Shown: one piece after another, positions 1-9,385 of the stretch
Numbering within the stretch: the first letter of the stretch is position 1
How the letters are laid out: every line of letters starts with the position of its first letter
NCBI RefSeq assembly: GCF_963678635.1
Contig: NC_087070.1
Span: 53,732,617 to 53,796,616, forward strand
Direction: 5' to 3'
Length of the DNA: 64,000 bases
Source of the DNA: Symsagittifera roscoffensis
Taxonomy: Eukaryota; Xenacoelomorpha; Acoela; Convolutidae
Translations under genes and position numbers: made by a program
Notes under the pieces: model-generated
What the model saw: only the letters and a program-made list of their open reading frames with translations
Told to the model about the DNA's origin: nothing
Databases searched by the model: none

Positions 1-110
1 CTCGAAAAGATTTTTTAAAAATCATAAAATTAAATTTGAGATCCTCATCCGAATTACAAATGTATCGATTCAATATTAAGTCTTGAGCTTATTTGAGTTA
101 AAAAATCAGT

Positions 111-578
111 TTAATTCTTCTTCTCGCGACCAATTTTGTCTTCTTTGTTGTCTCTTCCGATCAAGACTGGCAACTGTCTAAATAACTGAAGGGAAGCGTT
201 GTCTCCATGGCTTTCTGGACCAGTGCCAAAAGATGTTGGCAGACGGGTTTGGCTTTGATTTTGGGCCTTTAATTCACCTTTTAACTCAGCAATAATCTGT
301 GACTGCATCAGAATATAATTTTTAGCCAGAAGTAAGGTGGCAATTTTAGACAACTTTCTGACTGATGGACTATGTGCGTACGGTATTACGCTCCGCAACT
401 GGTCCAACGCATCATTCAAATCGTGCATTCGTTTTCTTTCACGTGCGTTCACGTTCAGTCGGTGTAGTTTAACTTGGTCAGGTTTCTTATGGGACTCTTG
501 GTGTTTTTCACCGTCGTCGCTATAAATTGAATTCTGTCCGTTGTTTTGAAGGTGAATTGATAATAAATTTTGATCCAT
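111..578 (-). CDS. bHLH transcription factor, Olig/Beta3 (BHLHE22/23)-like
   Basis: Encodes a 155-residue nuclear DNA-binding transcription factor of the basic helix-loop-helix superfamily. The basic region [12 protein letters not shown] lies at about residues 43-54, helix 1 runs to about 66, the loop contains [15 protein letters not shown], and helix 2 ends near KNYILM (residue 91). The loop and helix 2 wording is the hallmark of the Olig/Beta3 group, whose members specify neural and glial fates in bilaterians. The N-terminus is polar and acidic and the C-terminus after about residue 105 is low in recognisable motifs. The reading frame is uninterrupted, opens at the only upstream Met (578) and ends in TAA, and intron-poor genes are usual in this group. 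The length is short for Olig proteins, so an additional exon cannot be excluded. Assignment to the group is firm; Olig versus Beta3 is not resolved. Confidence 0.9.
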   Translation of the reverse strand: MDQNLLSIHLQNNGQNSIYSDDGEKHQESHKKPDQVKLHRLNVNARERKRMHDLNDALDQLRSVIPYAHSPSVRKLSKIATLLLAKNYILMQSQIIAELKGELKAQNQSQTRLPTSFGTGPESHGDNASLQLFRQLPVLIGRDNKEDKIGREKKN

Positions 579-2308
579 GAAAATATAATTTTGCTAACTG
601 CAACAATGTTATTTAATTCGGCCGAAAAAATATCAATTGGTTCGATATCTGAAGGAAACCGATGATAACTTTCAAAGAAAAATAGAAAATTTACGGAATA
701 CTTGTCGACCAAAGATTAACTTTTAAAACTATTTGTAAGCGAAGTTGAAATATTTACCATATTACGGATATTTGACTTATTGTTTTGACTGATGATGAAA
801 TTAACTGACAATCTGACGGGGTGAAAATTAATTGACGAGTTCGGTTGAAAAATCATTAAATGGCTCAACTAAATTTTGCCTCTCCTGATGTCACATTTAA
901 TGGATGGTCTCCAAAATAACGCCAACAATTTTACAGCCTAATCTATATTTTCCTGTATAACCGACTAATTGTTCTTGTCACAATATTGTCAACAGGTTAA
1001 TTGAATTATTTTCCTATCCCGTCAAAATTTATAAACAGGTTACTCAATCCATCATTCCACAAAAAATCATCGCATTTTTATGTTACCTTACTAATTTACT
1101 GTAAATTGTTATAAAATGTTAAAATATGCTATACGATTTAGAGCGATAACATCGCAATCACCTAATGTTTTAGCTAGCAAAATGATGCTTTTGGCGTTTG
1201 CGTTTTCACTCGTTGAAAAAGAGATAACAATTTCAAGAACAATTTTCCAAAAAAAATGCAGAGAAAAGGAACTGCTGAAACCTACTGAAAACAAGATGCA
1301 GATATCTCAATGTCTTTCCACATTAATTCTTCTTCGTCAAAAACTTTCAAATTTGTTGTGGTTAAATCAAGTTGGGTTATCAATAAAAACGCTCACTGGG
1401 ATTTAAAGCTGTTGAAACGGCCATCGGACTGTGGCCAGTGGAAAAGAGCATATCAAGAATATTACGATGGACATTCTTTAAAAATTTAAACCAATTAGAG
1501 AAAACTAGAACAATAAAAAACTTTTTTATTCCGCTGGTAACTCTGGAAGTAAAAAATCAAAAACTCCAAAAAAAACTTCGCTTAAAATTTTGCAACCAAA
1601 CAAACTGAATGTCCATCGAAACAATTCCGCGTATCAAAAGGCACTTTGGATTGCTTGCTATAAATAAAAGAGCAATATGAAAAAAAAATTAACAGATGAA
1701 GTTTCAAAAAACTAGAATTCAGAAATTTCAAACAATTATCACAAAATTTAATTTAACTTTGACAGCTTATGAAATCAACCTTGTAAACAAGCAACAGTAA
1801 AACCTTGATTCACAACAAAAATGATAACTTTAAAAAAAGACGCCCGTTAATGAAAAACATACGAAAAATCATATTTGTCACAAACAACGGCAATCTTGAA
1901 CCTCGTGCAACAAATAACTATATAAAACTCGTTCTAGAGGTTTTTCTTTTCAAACTGAAAATTTTGGAGTACAAAAATAAAAAAAATCCATGAAATATAG
2001 CTACGCTCTTCAAAAAGGAATTGAAAAAAAAACAATTGAATTGAAAAGAATTTCCTTAAAAAATTACCTAGTAAAAAAAACTACCAAAATTTGTACAAAA
2101 TCAATCAAGCCTTCAAAATATCAATTTACATCTGAAAGTAACCCATTAACTCTAGACAGTAAACCTAGACCCAGAGCTGTTAAGGTAGAAACTGGAGATC
2201 TTATTAAATTAAAGATCCTGTGAATAATATATTAACGGATAAAAATCTAGTAACCGATTGCAACGCCATAGCTTATCGCAAGCGTGACAATAAAATTTCA
2301 TTTCTAAA
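579..2308. other. AT-rich intergenic DNA, no gene recognised
   Basis: Short open frames here (for example 1116-1406 and 1990-2223) have Lys/Ile/Asn-rich translations typical of chance ORFs in AT-rich DNA. I see no domain, splice-flanked exon or RNA gene. The first few hundred bases upstream of the bHLH start at 578 may hold its promoter, but no convincing core element stands out. Confidence 0.5.
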
Positions 2309-2442
2309 AATATTGGAGATTTTTGCCAAGTTCCGTCAAACTTTAAAATAAGCTAAGAAAAATTGAATAAATGATTTCATTTATTCAATTTTTCTTAGCT
2401 TATTTTAAAGTTTGACTGAACTTAGCAAAAATCTCCAATATT
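2309..2442. repeat. 134-bp near-perfect palindrome (foldback/MITE-like)
   Basis: Two arms of 66 bp (2309-2374 and 2377-2442) are inverted complements around a 2-base centre at 2375-2376, with only a few mismatches near the outer part (TTTTGCCAAGTTCCG against the reverse complement of TGAACTTAGCAAAA). The arms begin AATATTGGAGATTTTTG. Such a structure fits a very small foldback transposon or the relic of an inverted duplication. No clear target duplication is visible. Confidence 0.85.
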
Positions 2443-2576
2443 AAGATATAATGTTAGTTAAAATATGATCAACTTGTAGCAGAATTGACTTGAAGAGGTC
2501 AGTCTATCAACAAATTTCGTCTTCCTTAATCTGAAAATCGAAAGTCAACTTCGTCAGTTTCTCAGATTGTTTTATT

Positions 2577-2665
2577 TTAGAATCGGAACCACAAGGTCTT
2601 TCCTATGATACCACACTTGAACTCTTACGAGATTTCCTTGAGGTGGTCAAAATCGGTTGAAAAAA
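2577..2665. repeat. Dispersed repeat, partner at 61626-61715
   Basis: The segment holding ATGATACCACACTTGA and TTTCCTTGAGGTGGTCAAAA resembles 61660-61710 (ACGATACCACATTTGG, GTCTTTGAGGTGCTTAAAA) in the same order and orientation. It looks like two diverged copies of one dispersed repeat of unknown type. Confidence 0.5.
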
Positions 2666-3092
2666 GGACGTAACGCCACACTTCCTTTCCACTATTCGAG
2701 TGGTCGGAATAATAAGTTACAATGAATAGGTATTACAAATTAGTTTTGAAAACCAGAAGCTTGAGAGTTTCAATCTCGATATGATCCGTGCTTTGTGCAA
2801 CTCGCAAGCACAAAATTTTACCCAAAAGTTGCATGCGAAAATTGTTCAAAATTGGCCGACTTCTCTTTCTTAATAATTCTGTCTGTTTTATGATTTCTGT
2901 CTTAATATGATAAGTAAATAAAAGTTAAAACCAAAAGAATAAATTTAAAAGAGCAATCTCCCGATTTTGAGCAACTTAAGCATGAAATTTGAATTTATGG
3001 TTGACCTTGAGACAATTCTGTCCGAAAAAAATTAGCTTTTGCCCGAAGTAAATCATTTGCTCTTTTAAGTCAACTATTTAGGCTTCAACTTT

Positions 3093-3320
3093 TTGGAGCT
3101 CTATCGTGTGCAAAAAACAGCCCTAGGCAACATTTACTTTCGAATCTACAAAAATGTGCATAACAAAAACACGAAAATGGAAAAAAAATTCCAGAAAACT
3201 CAATGCTATTTACAGTTCTGTGAAAATTTTCACATCAAAGTCCAGCACCGCAACGTTTGCTTGTGCAAAAAGCAGTGACATTAAACTTCCCAGTTGCTGT
3301 ATAGTAGCACAAACTGCAAC
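3093..3320 (+). repeat. Dispersed repeat, copy 1 (partner 4855-5060)
   Basis: Blocks such as CAGCCCTAGGCAACATTTAC, AATCTACAAAAA and TTTACAGTTCTGTGAA recur with moderate divergence and in the same order at 4868-5040. The short open frames across both copies are not protein-like. The neighbouring phrase CATTGCAAGCTA...GAATAGAAAATGAGAC also occurs twice (about 3838 and 4730), so the repeat unit probably extends further. Confidence 0.6.
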
Positions 3321-3884
3321 GGCCGCAGTATGTGGCAAAGACTAACAATTTTCGGTCCTTTCCTTATTGATTTCGGTCTCAAAATTGGTAAGCTTTATGC
3401 TGCATGAAAAAAAAATAAAGTTAAAACAACTAAAACATAGCCTAGAGGCAGCTGGAAAAAGGTTAGTGGACTCTCGAAACCAAAAAGCTAAATGAAATTT
3501 AGTATTTGGAAGAAAAACGCATTACGTCAAACAGCGGGAAAGCTAATTTGAGCTACAACATCTTCGACTTTTTCTGAAAGTCACCGACCTAGAGAAGCAA
3601 GCGCCTTCAAATAAATCATTGATACCTGAAAACAGAAATAATCTTATGCAACTAGCACAAAATGTTTCCTCTACAATTAATGCTGCACAACTAGTTTAAA
3701 TCTGAAAAAAAAATTCTTCGAAAAAAAAACATCTTTTTTTTTAATTGAACAAAGCTGCAGCCAATAAAATTGCAGATTATACTTAACTCAGAGGTGAAAC
3801 TGAACTCCACATAACTTATGATACAATGCCATCTGATCATTGCAAGCTAGCGAATAGAAAATGAGACAGAAATAACCATTTTTC

Positions 3885-3897
3885 GGGGGGGGGGGGG
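3885..3897 (+). repeat. Homopolymer of 13 G
   Basis: An uninterrupted run of 13 G in AT-rich surroundings. It is prone to slippage and sequencing error and is not part of a gene. Confidence 0.9.
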
Positions 3898-4165
3898 ACT
3901 AAATTCCAGGAAAACAGTCGAGAAACAAAACCACCCGCTTCAAATAATCCTTCAAAATTATAACTTTTTACATTATTAGTGCTTTCAATTTTGAGGAATT
4001 GAAAAAAAAACAAATTATCATTTTGTTTTTCAATCTTTTATTTGTAATAGATTAAAAAATTTTGGAGCTTCCAGTAATCAACAGCTAGACTACCAGTAAT
4101 CTTTTGCGTCGAACCCCTCCAATTTATGATTTTAGCATTCCGGATTTTTAGGAACACGACCGAAT

Positions 4166-4173
4166 ATTTGGGC
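4166..4173. repeat. Left 8-bp target-site duplication of hAT-type MITE
   Basis: ATTTGGGC at 4166-4173 is repeated exactly at 4607-4614, directly outside the inverted termini of the element between them. Eight base pairs is the duplication length made by hAT transposases. Confidence 0.93.
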
Positions 4174-4606
4174 CAGTGAATTGACCGCTTATGGCGCTTT
4201 TCGCCGCTTCCGCTTTTTTCGAAGCGGCTTTTCGCTTTTACCGCTTTTCTAAACTATAGATCTCCGCTTTTTAAGAAAACAAACAAGGAAATATTAATTG
4301 AATTAAATCTATTAGTTTTTAAGCACATAAGATTCTCGAGAAATTTTGCGCCCAAGCGACTACGTTTTGTATGCTTTCTGGATAAGTCGACAAAAAATGA
4401 AGTGGTTTGTTGATTTTGACAATGGGCAAGAGTAATTAACTCGACAAGCGCTCTGCAACATTTTTATGTGTGAATAAACGCTTTTCTGAAAATGAGTCGC
4501 GCTTTTAGCGCTTTTCTAGAAATCATTCCGCTTTCACCTCTTTCGCTTATTTCAACTGGTTTACCGCTTTTTCCGGCCGCTTCCGCTTAAAGCGGTCAAT
4601 TCACTG
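4174..4606. mobile_element. Non-autonomous hAT-type MITE
   Basis: A 433-bp element with perfect 17-bp terminal inverted repeats (CAGTGAATTGACCGCTT at the left, its complement at the right), flanked by 8-bp direct repeats. The CAGTG terminus and 8-bp duplication match hAT superfamily elements. Just inside both ends lie runs of CCGCTTTT/GCGCTTTT-like subterminal repeats, which in hAT elements usually bind transposase. No coding capacity is present, so it would be moved by a transposase encoded elsewhere. The perfect duplication and inverted repeats indicate a fairly recent insertion. Confidence 0.93.
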
Positions 4607-4614
4607 ATTTGGGC
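4607..4614. repeat. Right 8-bp target-site duplication of hAT-type MITE
   Basis: ATTTGGGC, identical to 4166-4173, directly after the right inverted repeat. Confidence 0.93.
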
Positions 4615-4652
4615 TCTATGTGTTACGAACAATTAGTTGACCTCAATTCAAT

Positions 4653-4718
4653 TTGGAACTATTACACAGAGACGAAGCAGAGACGGAACTATTACACAGA
4701 GACGGAACTATTACACAA
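4653..4718 (+). repeat. Short tandem repeat, GAGACGGAACTATTACACA
   Basis: Three near copies of a unit of about 19-28 bp containing GGAACTATTACACAGAGAC sit just right of the hAT-type MITE. No function is apparent. Confidence 0.7.
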
Positions 4719-4854
4719 GACAAGCGCAGCATTGCAAGCTATTGAATAGAAAATGAGACGGAAATTACGAAATAGAAAAAAAAACACTTTGAAAAACACT
4801 ACCATCATTATGAAAATAAGCTTTTAATATTTGCCGAGAGGTAACTAAGCCAAC

Positions 4855-5060
4855 ATCACGTGGTTAGACAGCCCCAGGCAACAGTTACTTCCCAATCTAC
4901 AAAAACTGGTGCAACAACAAGAAAACAGAAAAAATCCAGAGAGCCCAATTCTTTTTACAGTTCTGTGAACATTTTCAAACAAAGTCTAGCACCGGAAAAC
5001 CATTGGTTACTGCAACATGGCCAAACAACAAAAGTTGATAAAAATTTGGCTCTTTTCTAG
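4855..5060 (+). repeat. Dispersed repeat, copy 2 (partner 3093-3320)
   Basis: Diverged second copy, sharing CAGCCCCAGGCAACAGTTAC, AATCTACAAAAA and TTTACAGTTCTGTGAACATT with the first copy in collinear order. Confidence 0.6.
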
Positions 5061-5432
5061 TTCTCCACCATTGCCTTTCGAAAACTCACTCACTCACAAG
5101 TTTATTTAATTTTTGTTTTGTTGATAAAATATACTGTAAAAAAACACGTGCCAGCATGAACAAGTTAACAGATTACGACATTTTTGATTGCAAATTGTCG
5201 TATGAACAATTATTCAACAATTATAACATGTAATTGTACAATGGGTGGGAAACTGGAAAAGGGCGAAAAACTTCTATTTATAAGACTCCTATTTACTAGT
5301 TAACACTGATGGCCTAACAAAAAACCGAAGGTTGATTTTTTAATTATCGGTCCAAAAGAACGTGTCAGAAGCTTGGTTATGGCAGCAAGGAACTTGAATT
5401 TGGCAATGAAAATTTCATTTAGAAAACATAAC

Positions 5433-5585
5433 CTTTTCAAGAATATCTGCATGATATGGGCACTCTGCATATCCTCTCACAAGAAGCTTGGACAATTTCG
5501 TAGATTTTTCTTTGGCTTTAATTAGGATGTATTTAAATTTCCCTTCATTGTCAATTTCAACATCTTCAATTTCATCTAATTTCAT
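5433..5585 (-). CDS. First coding exon of a PHPT1-like (14-kDa phosphohistidine phosphatase) gene
   Basis: Starting at the ATG whose complement lies at 5583-5585, 51 codons read as the N-terminal part of the Janus/PHPT1 family: a V-E-I-D-x-x-G-x-F-K-Y-I-L-I strand (residues 9-22), then LVRGYAECPYHADILEK. The family removes phosphate from phosphohistidine in proteins and is cytosolic. The histidine of PYHADI (residue 45) aligns with the catalytic His of the human enzyme. The frame ends at AAG followed by GTTATG, a usable splice donor (complement at 5431-5432), which agrees with the family being longer (about 125 residues). The remaining exons, with a Gly-rich turn and a second conserved strand, are not recognised to the left, so the intron is long or they lie outside this window. 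The piece is too short to appear as a long ORF but its family match is clear. Confidence 0.8.
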
Positions 5586-6117
5586 TGTCTAGCTAAAATT
5601 AAACAGCAGAGGTTATATTAAAATTAAGATGTCTGATCAAAGTAGCACTCGTTGACTCGAGTCATATTTGAGGCTAAGAAGGACAGGCATTATAGTTTTT
5701 GGCTAAGGAGCCAGAGACAATATTTCCCCGAGCTTTTTAGCTCAATATGACGGAGGCACTACGTGGTTTGTTTGGAAACAGAACATACCACCACCACCTC
5801 GACGCTAGAAAGAGTAGAACGTTCTATTGTAGGTTACTACGTACACTCAGTGTGTTTGGCCATTTCACATGGATCAATCTAACACTCACCTTGTCTCATT
5901 TTCATAATCAAAATTTAGAAATTTAAATCCCGACGATGCCCAAACTGCGAGAAATAATTATTTTAAATTTCTTATCAAATTATTTTTGTTGAATTCCGAA
6001 CCCATTTTTGGGTAAATGTATACTTGACAAAATAGATAAATTAAGCTTAACTCATTAAGCTTAACTCAAGCTGTTCATTTCAAAACAACAAACGCTAATA
6101 TACTTGACTTAGTCCTT
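5586..6117. other. Upstream region of PHPT1-like exon, no other gene seen
   Basis: This stretch holds the presumed promoter and 5' UTR of the exon ending at 5585. A CACCACCACC run lies at about 5789. From about 6085 the sequence grades into the LINE fragment that begins at 6118. No further feature is recognised. Confidence 0.4.
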
Positions 6118-6384
6118 GTGCTTAGTCTTTCGCGCTACATTATCAACACCTATCGAAGACCGGCGCACCTCATACTCAATAACGGAATGGAAATCACATC
6201 TCGTGAAGGAACGACACAAGGCGATAATCTTGCCATGGCTTTTTATGCGGTTAGTATTAAGCCTCTGATTGACCGTCTGAAAGCCCACCTCTGCCATCAA
6301 CCATGGTTTGCTGACGACGCCGCCTCGATCGGGAAGCTGCAACATGTGAAAAGCTGGTGGGAGTCATTGTTGTCACTGGGCCCT
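6118..6384 (+). pseudogene. LINE reverse transcriptase fragment (left half, split by CR1)
   Basis: Reads as part of a reverse transcriptase palm: TTQGDNLAMAFYA (the Gln-Gly block) and FADDAAS (the catalytic Ala-Asp-Asp block), followed by WWESLLSLGP. The frame stops being RT exactly at 6384, where an (ATT)n tail of the CR1 element begins, and the expected continuation (YEYYPRPDKCWLI) reappears at 11391 in the same orientation. I see it as the left half of a LINE whose C-terminal half is 11388-12812. The 5' part of this LINE is missing here. Confidence 0.8.
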
Positions 6385-6409
6385 ATAATAATAATAATAA
6401 TAATAATGA
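6385..6409 (-). repeat. (ATT)n 3' tail of the CR1 element
   Basis: About eight ATA/TAA-phased trinucleotides on the plus strand, read as (ATT)n on the element strand and lying directly at the junction with the interrupted RT. Simple-repeat tails of this kind end CR1/L2-type elements. Confidence 0.8.
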
Positions 6410-6473
6410 ACAAGGATTTAGACATAAAGCCATGGGGCTAAAATGCCCCGCGTTGGGAGTTTTAAACTGAGTT

Positions 6474-7580
6474 TTATAGTTTCTTTGAGTTTACACAGCT
6501 ATTGCAGCAGTTTATTCTCCATGTGCATGGGACACTTTCCTCATATTTACTGATGAAATAAATCCAGAAAACGTTTTTGAGGCTTGATTTGAGTCTTTCG
6601 TATTTCATCGCAAACAGGTCTTCTTCTTCCTGAGTCTGTAAAATTTTGTTTGCTAGTATAGGTGTTCTGTGCCAGAAATTGCTTTTCGATTTTTCGTAAT
6701 GATAATTTTTATGCGCTAAGTTATTTTTCGTTGATCTTCTTGTTGGGGCTGTAGATTCTTTGAACTGAACAAATTGTCTCCGATGGAAGTTGTATTGGTC
6801 GTTTATTATTTTATGAAGCAAGAGAATGCCGTGCATTTCGTGGTAGAGAGACAGTGGAAGCAGGTTTAATCTAATCAGTCTGTCTTTATAGTTGATGTTG
6901 TTACATGACAGTATCCAACGTGTAGCTTTTCTTTGGACATCTTCAATAATTTTTAATTCACACTTATTTGCTTTCCATATGGGTGGGCCATATGACACAA
7001 TTGGGGTTACATATCCACAGTAGGAGTTCAGTTTCATTTTTAAGCTCGCTGATTTTGAAATATTTCTTTTAATTAAAAATAAGCAGCCTATTGCTTTTTG
7101 GGCTCTTATTTTTGCGTGTGCTGACCAGTTTAGGTTGTTGGTTATTTGTATACCAAGGTCTTTTTCTGAACAGGTTTTTTCAAGTATATGGTCACCGAGA
7201 TACATGTTTAGGTCAAGTTGGGGGTCTTTGAATATTATATTGTGACATTTTTTCAAATTAAGACTCATGGAATTATCTTTGCACCATAAGTTGATCGTGA
7301 TTAGGTCATGTTGGAGCAGGGAAGGGTTCGTTGCAACAATTTTATAATCGTCTGCGTAACCATAGCACGAGTTGGTGAGTGATGACGGTAAATCGTTGAT
7401 GAATGTAATGAAGAATACTGGCCCTAACAGTGAGCCTTGAGGTACGCCGCAACTAACTTCAAGATGGCTGGATACTGCCGCACCTATTCGTACTTGCTGT
7501 TTTCTGTTGGTTAAGTAGTTTGCTAATAGTTTAAGTGCGTTTCCTGATATGCCAAATTTATTGAGTTTATATATGCACAA
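6474..7580 (-). CDS. CR1 ORF2, C-terminal part: reverse transcriptase
   Basis: 368 codons giving the later RT blocks: GVPQGSLLGPVFF, FINDLP and the catalytic GYADDYKI, then thumb-like and C-terminal sequence (LLPLSLYHEMHGI) ending about 65 bp before the ATT tail. The enzyme copies the element RNA at a nicked target. It belongs to the same protein as 7616-9367: the FEKAFDKVPH block that should join them lies at about 7585-7625 in the frame of this ORF, and one frameshift near 7640-7670 separates the halves. The frame is otherwise free of stops, so the element is young or recently inactivated. Confidence 0.88.
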   Translation of the reverse strand: MCIYKLNKFGISGNALKLLANYLTNRKQQVRIGAAVSSHLEVSCGVPQGSLLGPVFFITFINDLPSSLTNSCYGYADDYKIVATNPSLLQHDLITINLWCKDNSMSLNLKKCHNIIFKDPQLDLNMYLGDHILEKTCSEKDLGIQITNNLNWSAHAKIRAQKAIGCLFLIKRNISKSASLKMKLNSYCGYVTPIVSYGPPIWKANKCELKIIEDVQRKATRWILSCNNINYKDRLIRLNLLPLSLYHEMHGILLLHKIINDQYNFHRRQFVQFKESTAPTRRSTKNNLAHKNYHYEKSKSNFWHRTPILANKILQTQEEEDLFAMKYERLKSSLKNVFWIYFISKYEESVPCTWRINCCNSCVNSKKL

Positions 7581-7615
7581 GTCGTGAGGAACTTTGTCGA
7601 AAGCCTTTTCGAAGT

Positions 7616-9367
7616 CTAAGTATATTGCCTGTAGAGACTTGATATTAGGGTTATCAAAGTCATCATGGTTTTGTCGAGGAATTGGAGCATTTGCAGAGTT
7701 GTCGATCGTTTAGGACAGAAGCCAAATTGGCTGTCATGGATTTGCGAGAAGATCTTTGGTGAGATTTTAAGGAAGATCAGTTTCTCTAAGACTTTGGATA
7801 CTGCAGTTAGCAGGCTGATGTGCCTGTAGTTTGTGACCGATTGCTTGTTTCCATTTTTAAAAGTTGGGATGATTTGGCTAAGTTTCCAGATCGTTGGAAA
7901 TGTTGCTTTGTTGGTGATGTTGTTATAAATCAGTTTTAGAGATGAAGTTATGCTATCTGCTAAATTGGTTAGGACTGTGTTACCGAGTCTATCTGGTCCT
8001 CTTGCTTTTTGGAGGTTTAATGTTTTAAGGATGTCGTATATCTCATTTTCAGAGAAATTGAAGCATTTGATTGAGCCAGGTAATTCAGCTATTGGTAAAA
8101 TGTTTTCATTCTGCTTAATGTTAAAAACGCTTACGAAGTAATTGTTTAGAAGATTAGCTTTACCGTGCTCTGTTGATTCGGTTTTTTTCATTCCAGTACA
8201 TTGTTTTTGGAGTACTTGAGTTTTTTCGTATGCTTTTAAAGTATTTTTGGAGCTTTGAGAAATTTCTGCCCTTGAAATTGATTCTTCGAAGTTTTTCTGA
8301 TCTAATTCGGATAAATGATCTACAAGGTTTTTAAGTCTTTCAAGATTGCGGTTATTAGTATGAGTATTTTTAAAGGCTACTTTTTTTGATGCTGTGTTGA
8401 GTCTTTTGACAATATCGGAGGTTTCAGGTGTGATCCAAGGTGCTAGGTTCATACGGTGTTTGGTCTGTTTTTTCATGTGTTTTTCTAGTGCTATATATAG
8501 CCAGAGGTACCATGAGTTGATTAAGTGGTCAATGTTAGAGTAGCAGTACGGTTGAAATGGGTGTTCCAAAAAGTATTTGTTTAAAGTAATCCAATCGACG
8601 TTGTTTAATGAGAAGACACCAAAGTCCAGAAAGTCGGATCCGTGTTGTATGGGAGTGGCTTTTTCGTCATTGTGTGTAAGAGATGATATCGTGATTAGAA
8701 AAGGTTTGTGGTCTGATAATTCTCTTTCTTGGTGTGAGAAGTGTTTTTTCATATGGTTGTCTATCGTGGTGTTTAAAATAATGTCGGGGTTGTTGCAAAG
8801 GACAATATCTAATTGGTCATGAGGGGGTTCGATAAACTGTTGAAAGTTCATATCAATAAAAGTCTGCAGTACTAATTGTTCGTGTTTTTGGGTTGATTGC
8901 AAGGTTTGCCAATGCGTATTAGCGAAGTTGATGTCACCAACCAATAAAATATTTGGGCATTGAAATTCATTTGAGTAGTCAGTTAGCATATTCAATAGTT
9001 TGTTGAAGTCATCTGTGGATAGCTTATATTTGCTTTCGTTCGGGGCACTGTAGATACAGCATAGGATGAGAGGTGTCGGAGTGTTAAGGAGGAGTCCAAC
9101 GCAGTCCGTAGTGTGTATTTCAAGTTTTGTGAAAGCTAGAGATTGCTTAACAGCAATAAGCACGCCCCCGTGTTTCGATTTTGTTGAGTTGGTAGGTCTA
9201 TCACATCTAGTTATTATGTGTGCTGGCAGAAAAAGCGCGTTGTCAGGGATGTTTTCAGTTAACCAAGTTTCGCTTAAGCAAATGATGTCATAATCGTTCG
9301 ATAGTATTATATTGCTATGTTTCATACGTCTATTTATATCCAGTATACTTCGTGTATTGAATGACAT
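7616..9367 (-). CDS. CR1 ORF2, N-terminal part: APE-type endonuclease and RT fingers
   Basis: 583 codons. The N-terminal endonuclease (about residues 1-230) shows SFNTRSI, CLSETWLTE, VGDINFANTHW, LDIVLCN and LSDHKPFL, the exonuclease-endonuclease-phosphatase signature used to nick target DNA. A linker follows (APWITPETSDIVKRLN), then early RT blocks: ARGPDRLGNTVL, NYRHISLLTAVSKVLEKLI and SQFGFCPKRSTTLQML. The last residues after about 565 are out of frame because of a frameshift near 7640-7670. The start at 9367 immediately precedes the first endonuclease strand, so a few residues upstream may be missing or the start is at this Met. It lies 18 bp downstream of the PHD ORF stop. Confidence 0.88.
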   Translation of the reverse strand: MSFNTRSILDINRRMKHSNIILSNDYDIICLSETWLTENIPDNALFLPAHIITRCDRPTNSTKSKHGGVLIAVKQSLAFTKLEIHTTDCVGLLLNTPTPLILCCIYSAPNESKYKLSTDDFNKLLNMLTDYSNEFQCPNILLVGDINFANTHWQTLQSTQKHEQLVLQTFIDMNFQQFIEPPHDQLDIVLCNNPDIILNTTIDNHMKKHFSHQERELSDHKPFLITISSLTHNDEKATPIQHGSDFLDFGVFSLNNVDWITLNKYFLEHPFQPYCYSNIDHLINSWYLWLYIALEKHMKKQTKHRMNLAPWITPETSDIVKRLNTASKKVAFKNTHTNNRNLERLKNLVDHLSELDQKNFEESISRAEISQSSKNTLKAYEKTQVLQKQCTGMKKTESTEHGKANLLNNYFVSVFNIKQNENILPIAELPGSIKCFNFSENEIYDILKTLNLQKARGPDRLGNTVLTNLADSITSSLKLIYNNITNKATFPTIWKLSQIIPTFKNGNKQSVTNYRHISLLTAVSKVLEKLIFLKISPKIFSQIHDSQFGFCPKRSTTLQMLQFLDKTMMTLITLISSLYRQYT

Positions 9368-9385
9368 AACATTCAGCGATTCTAG

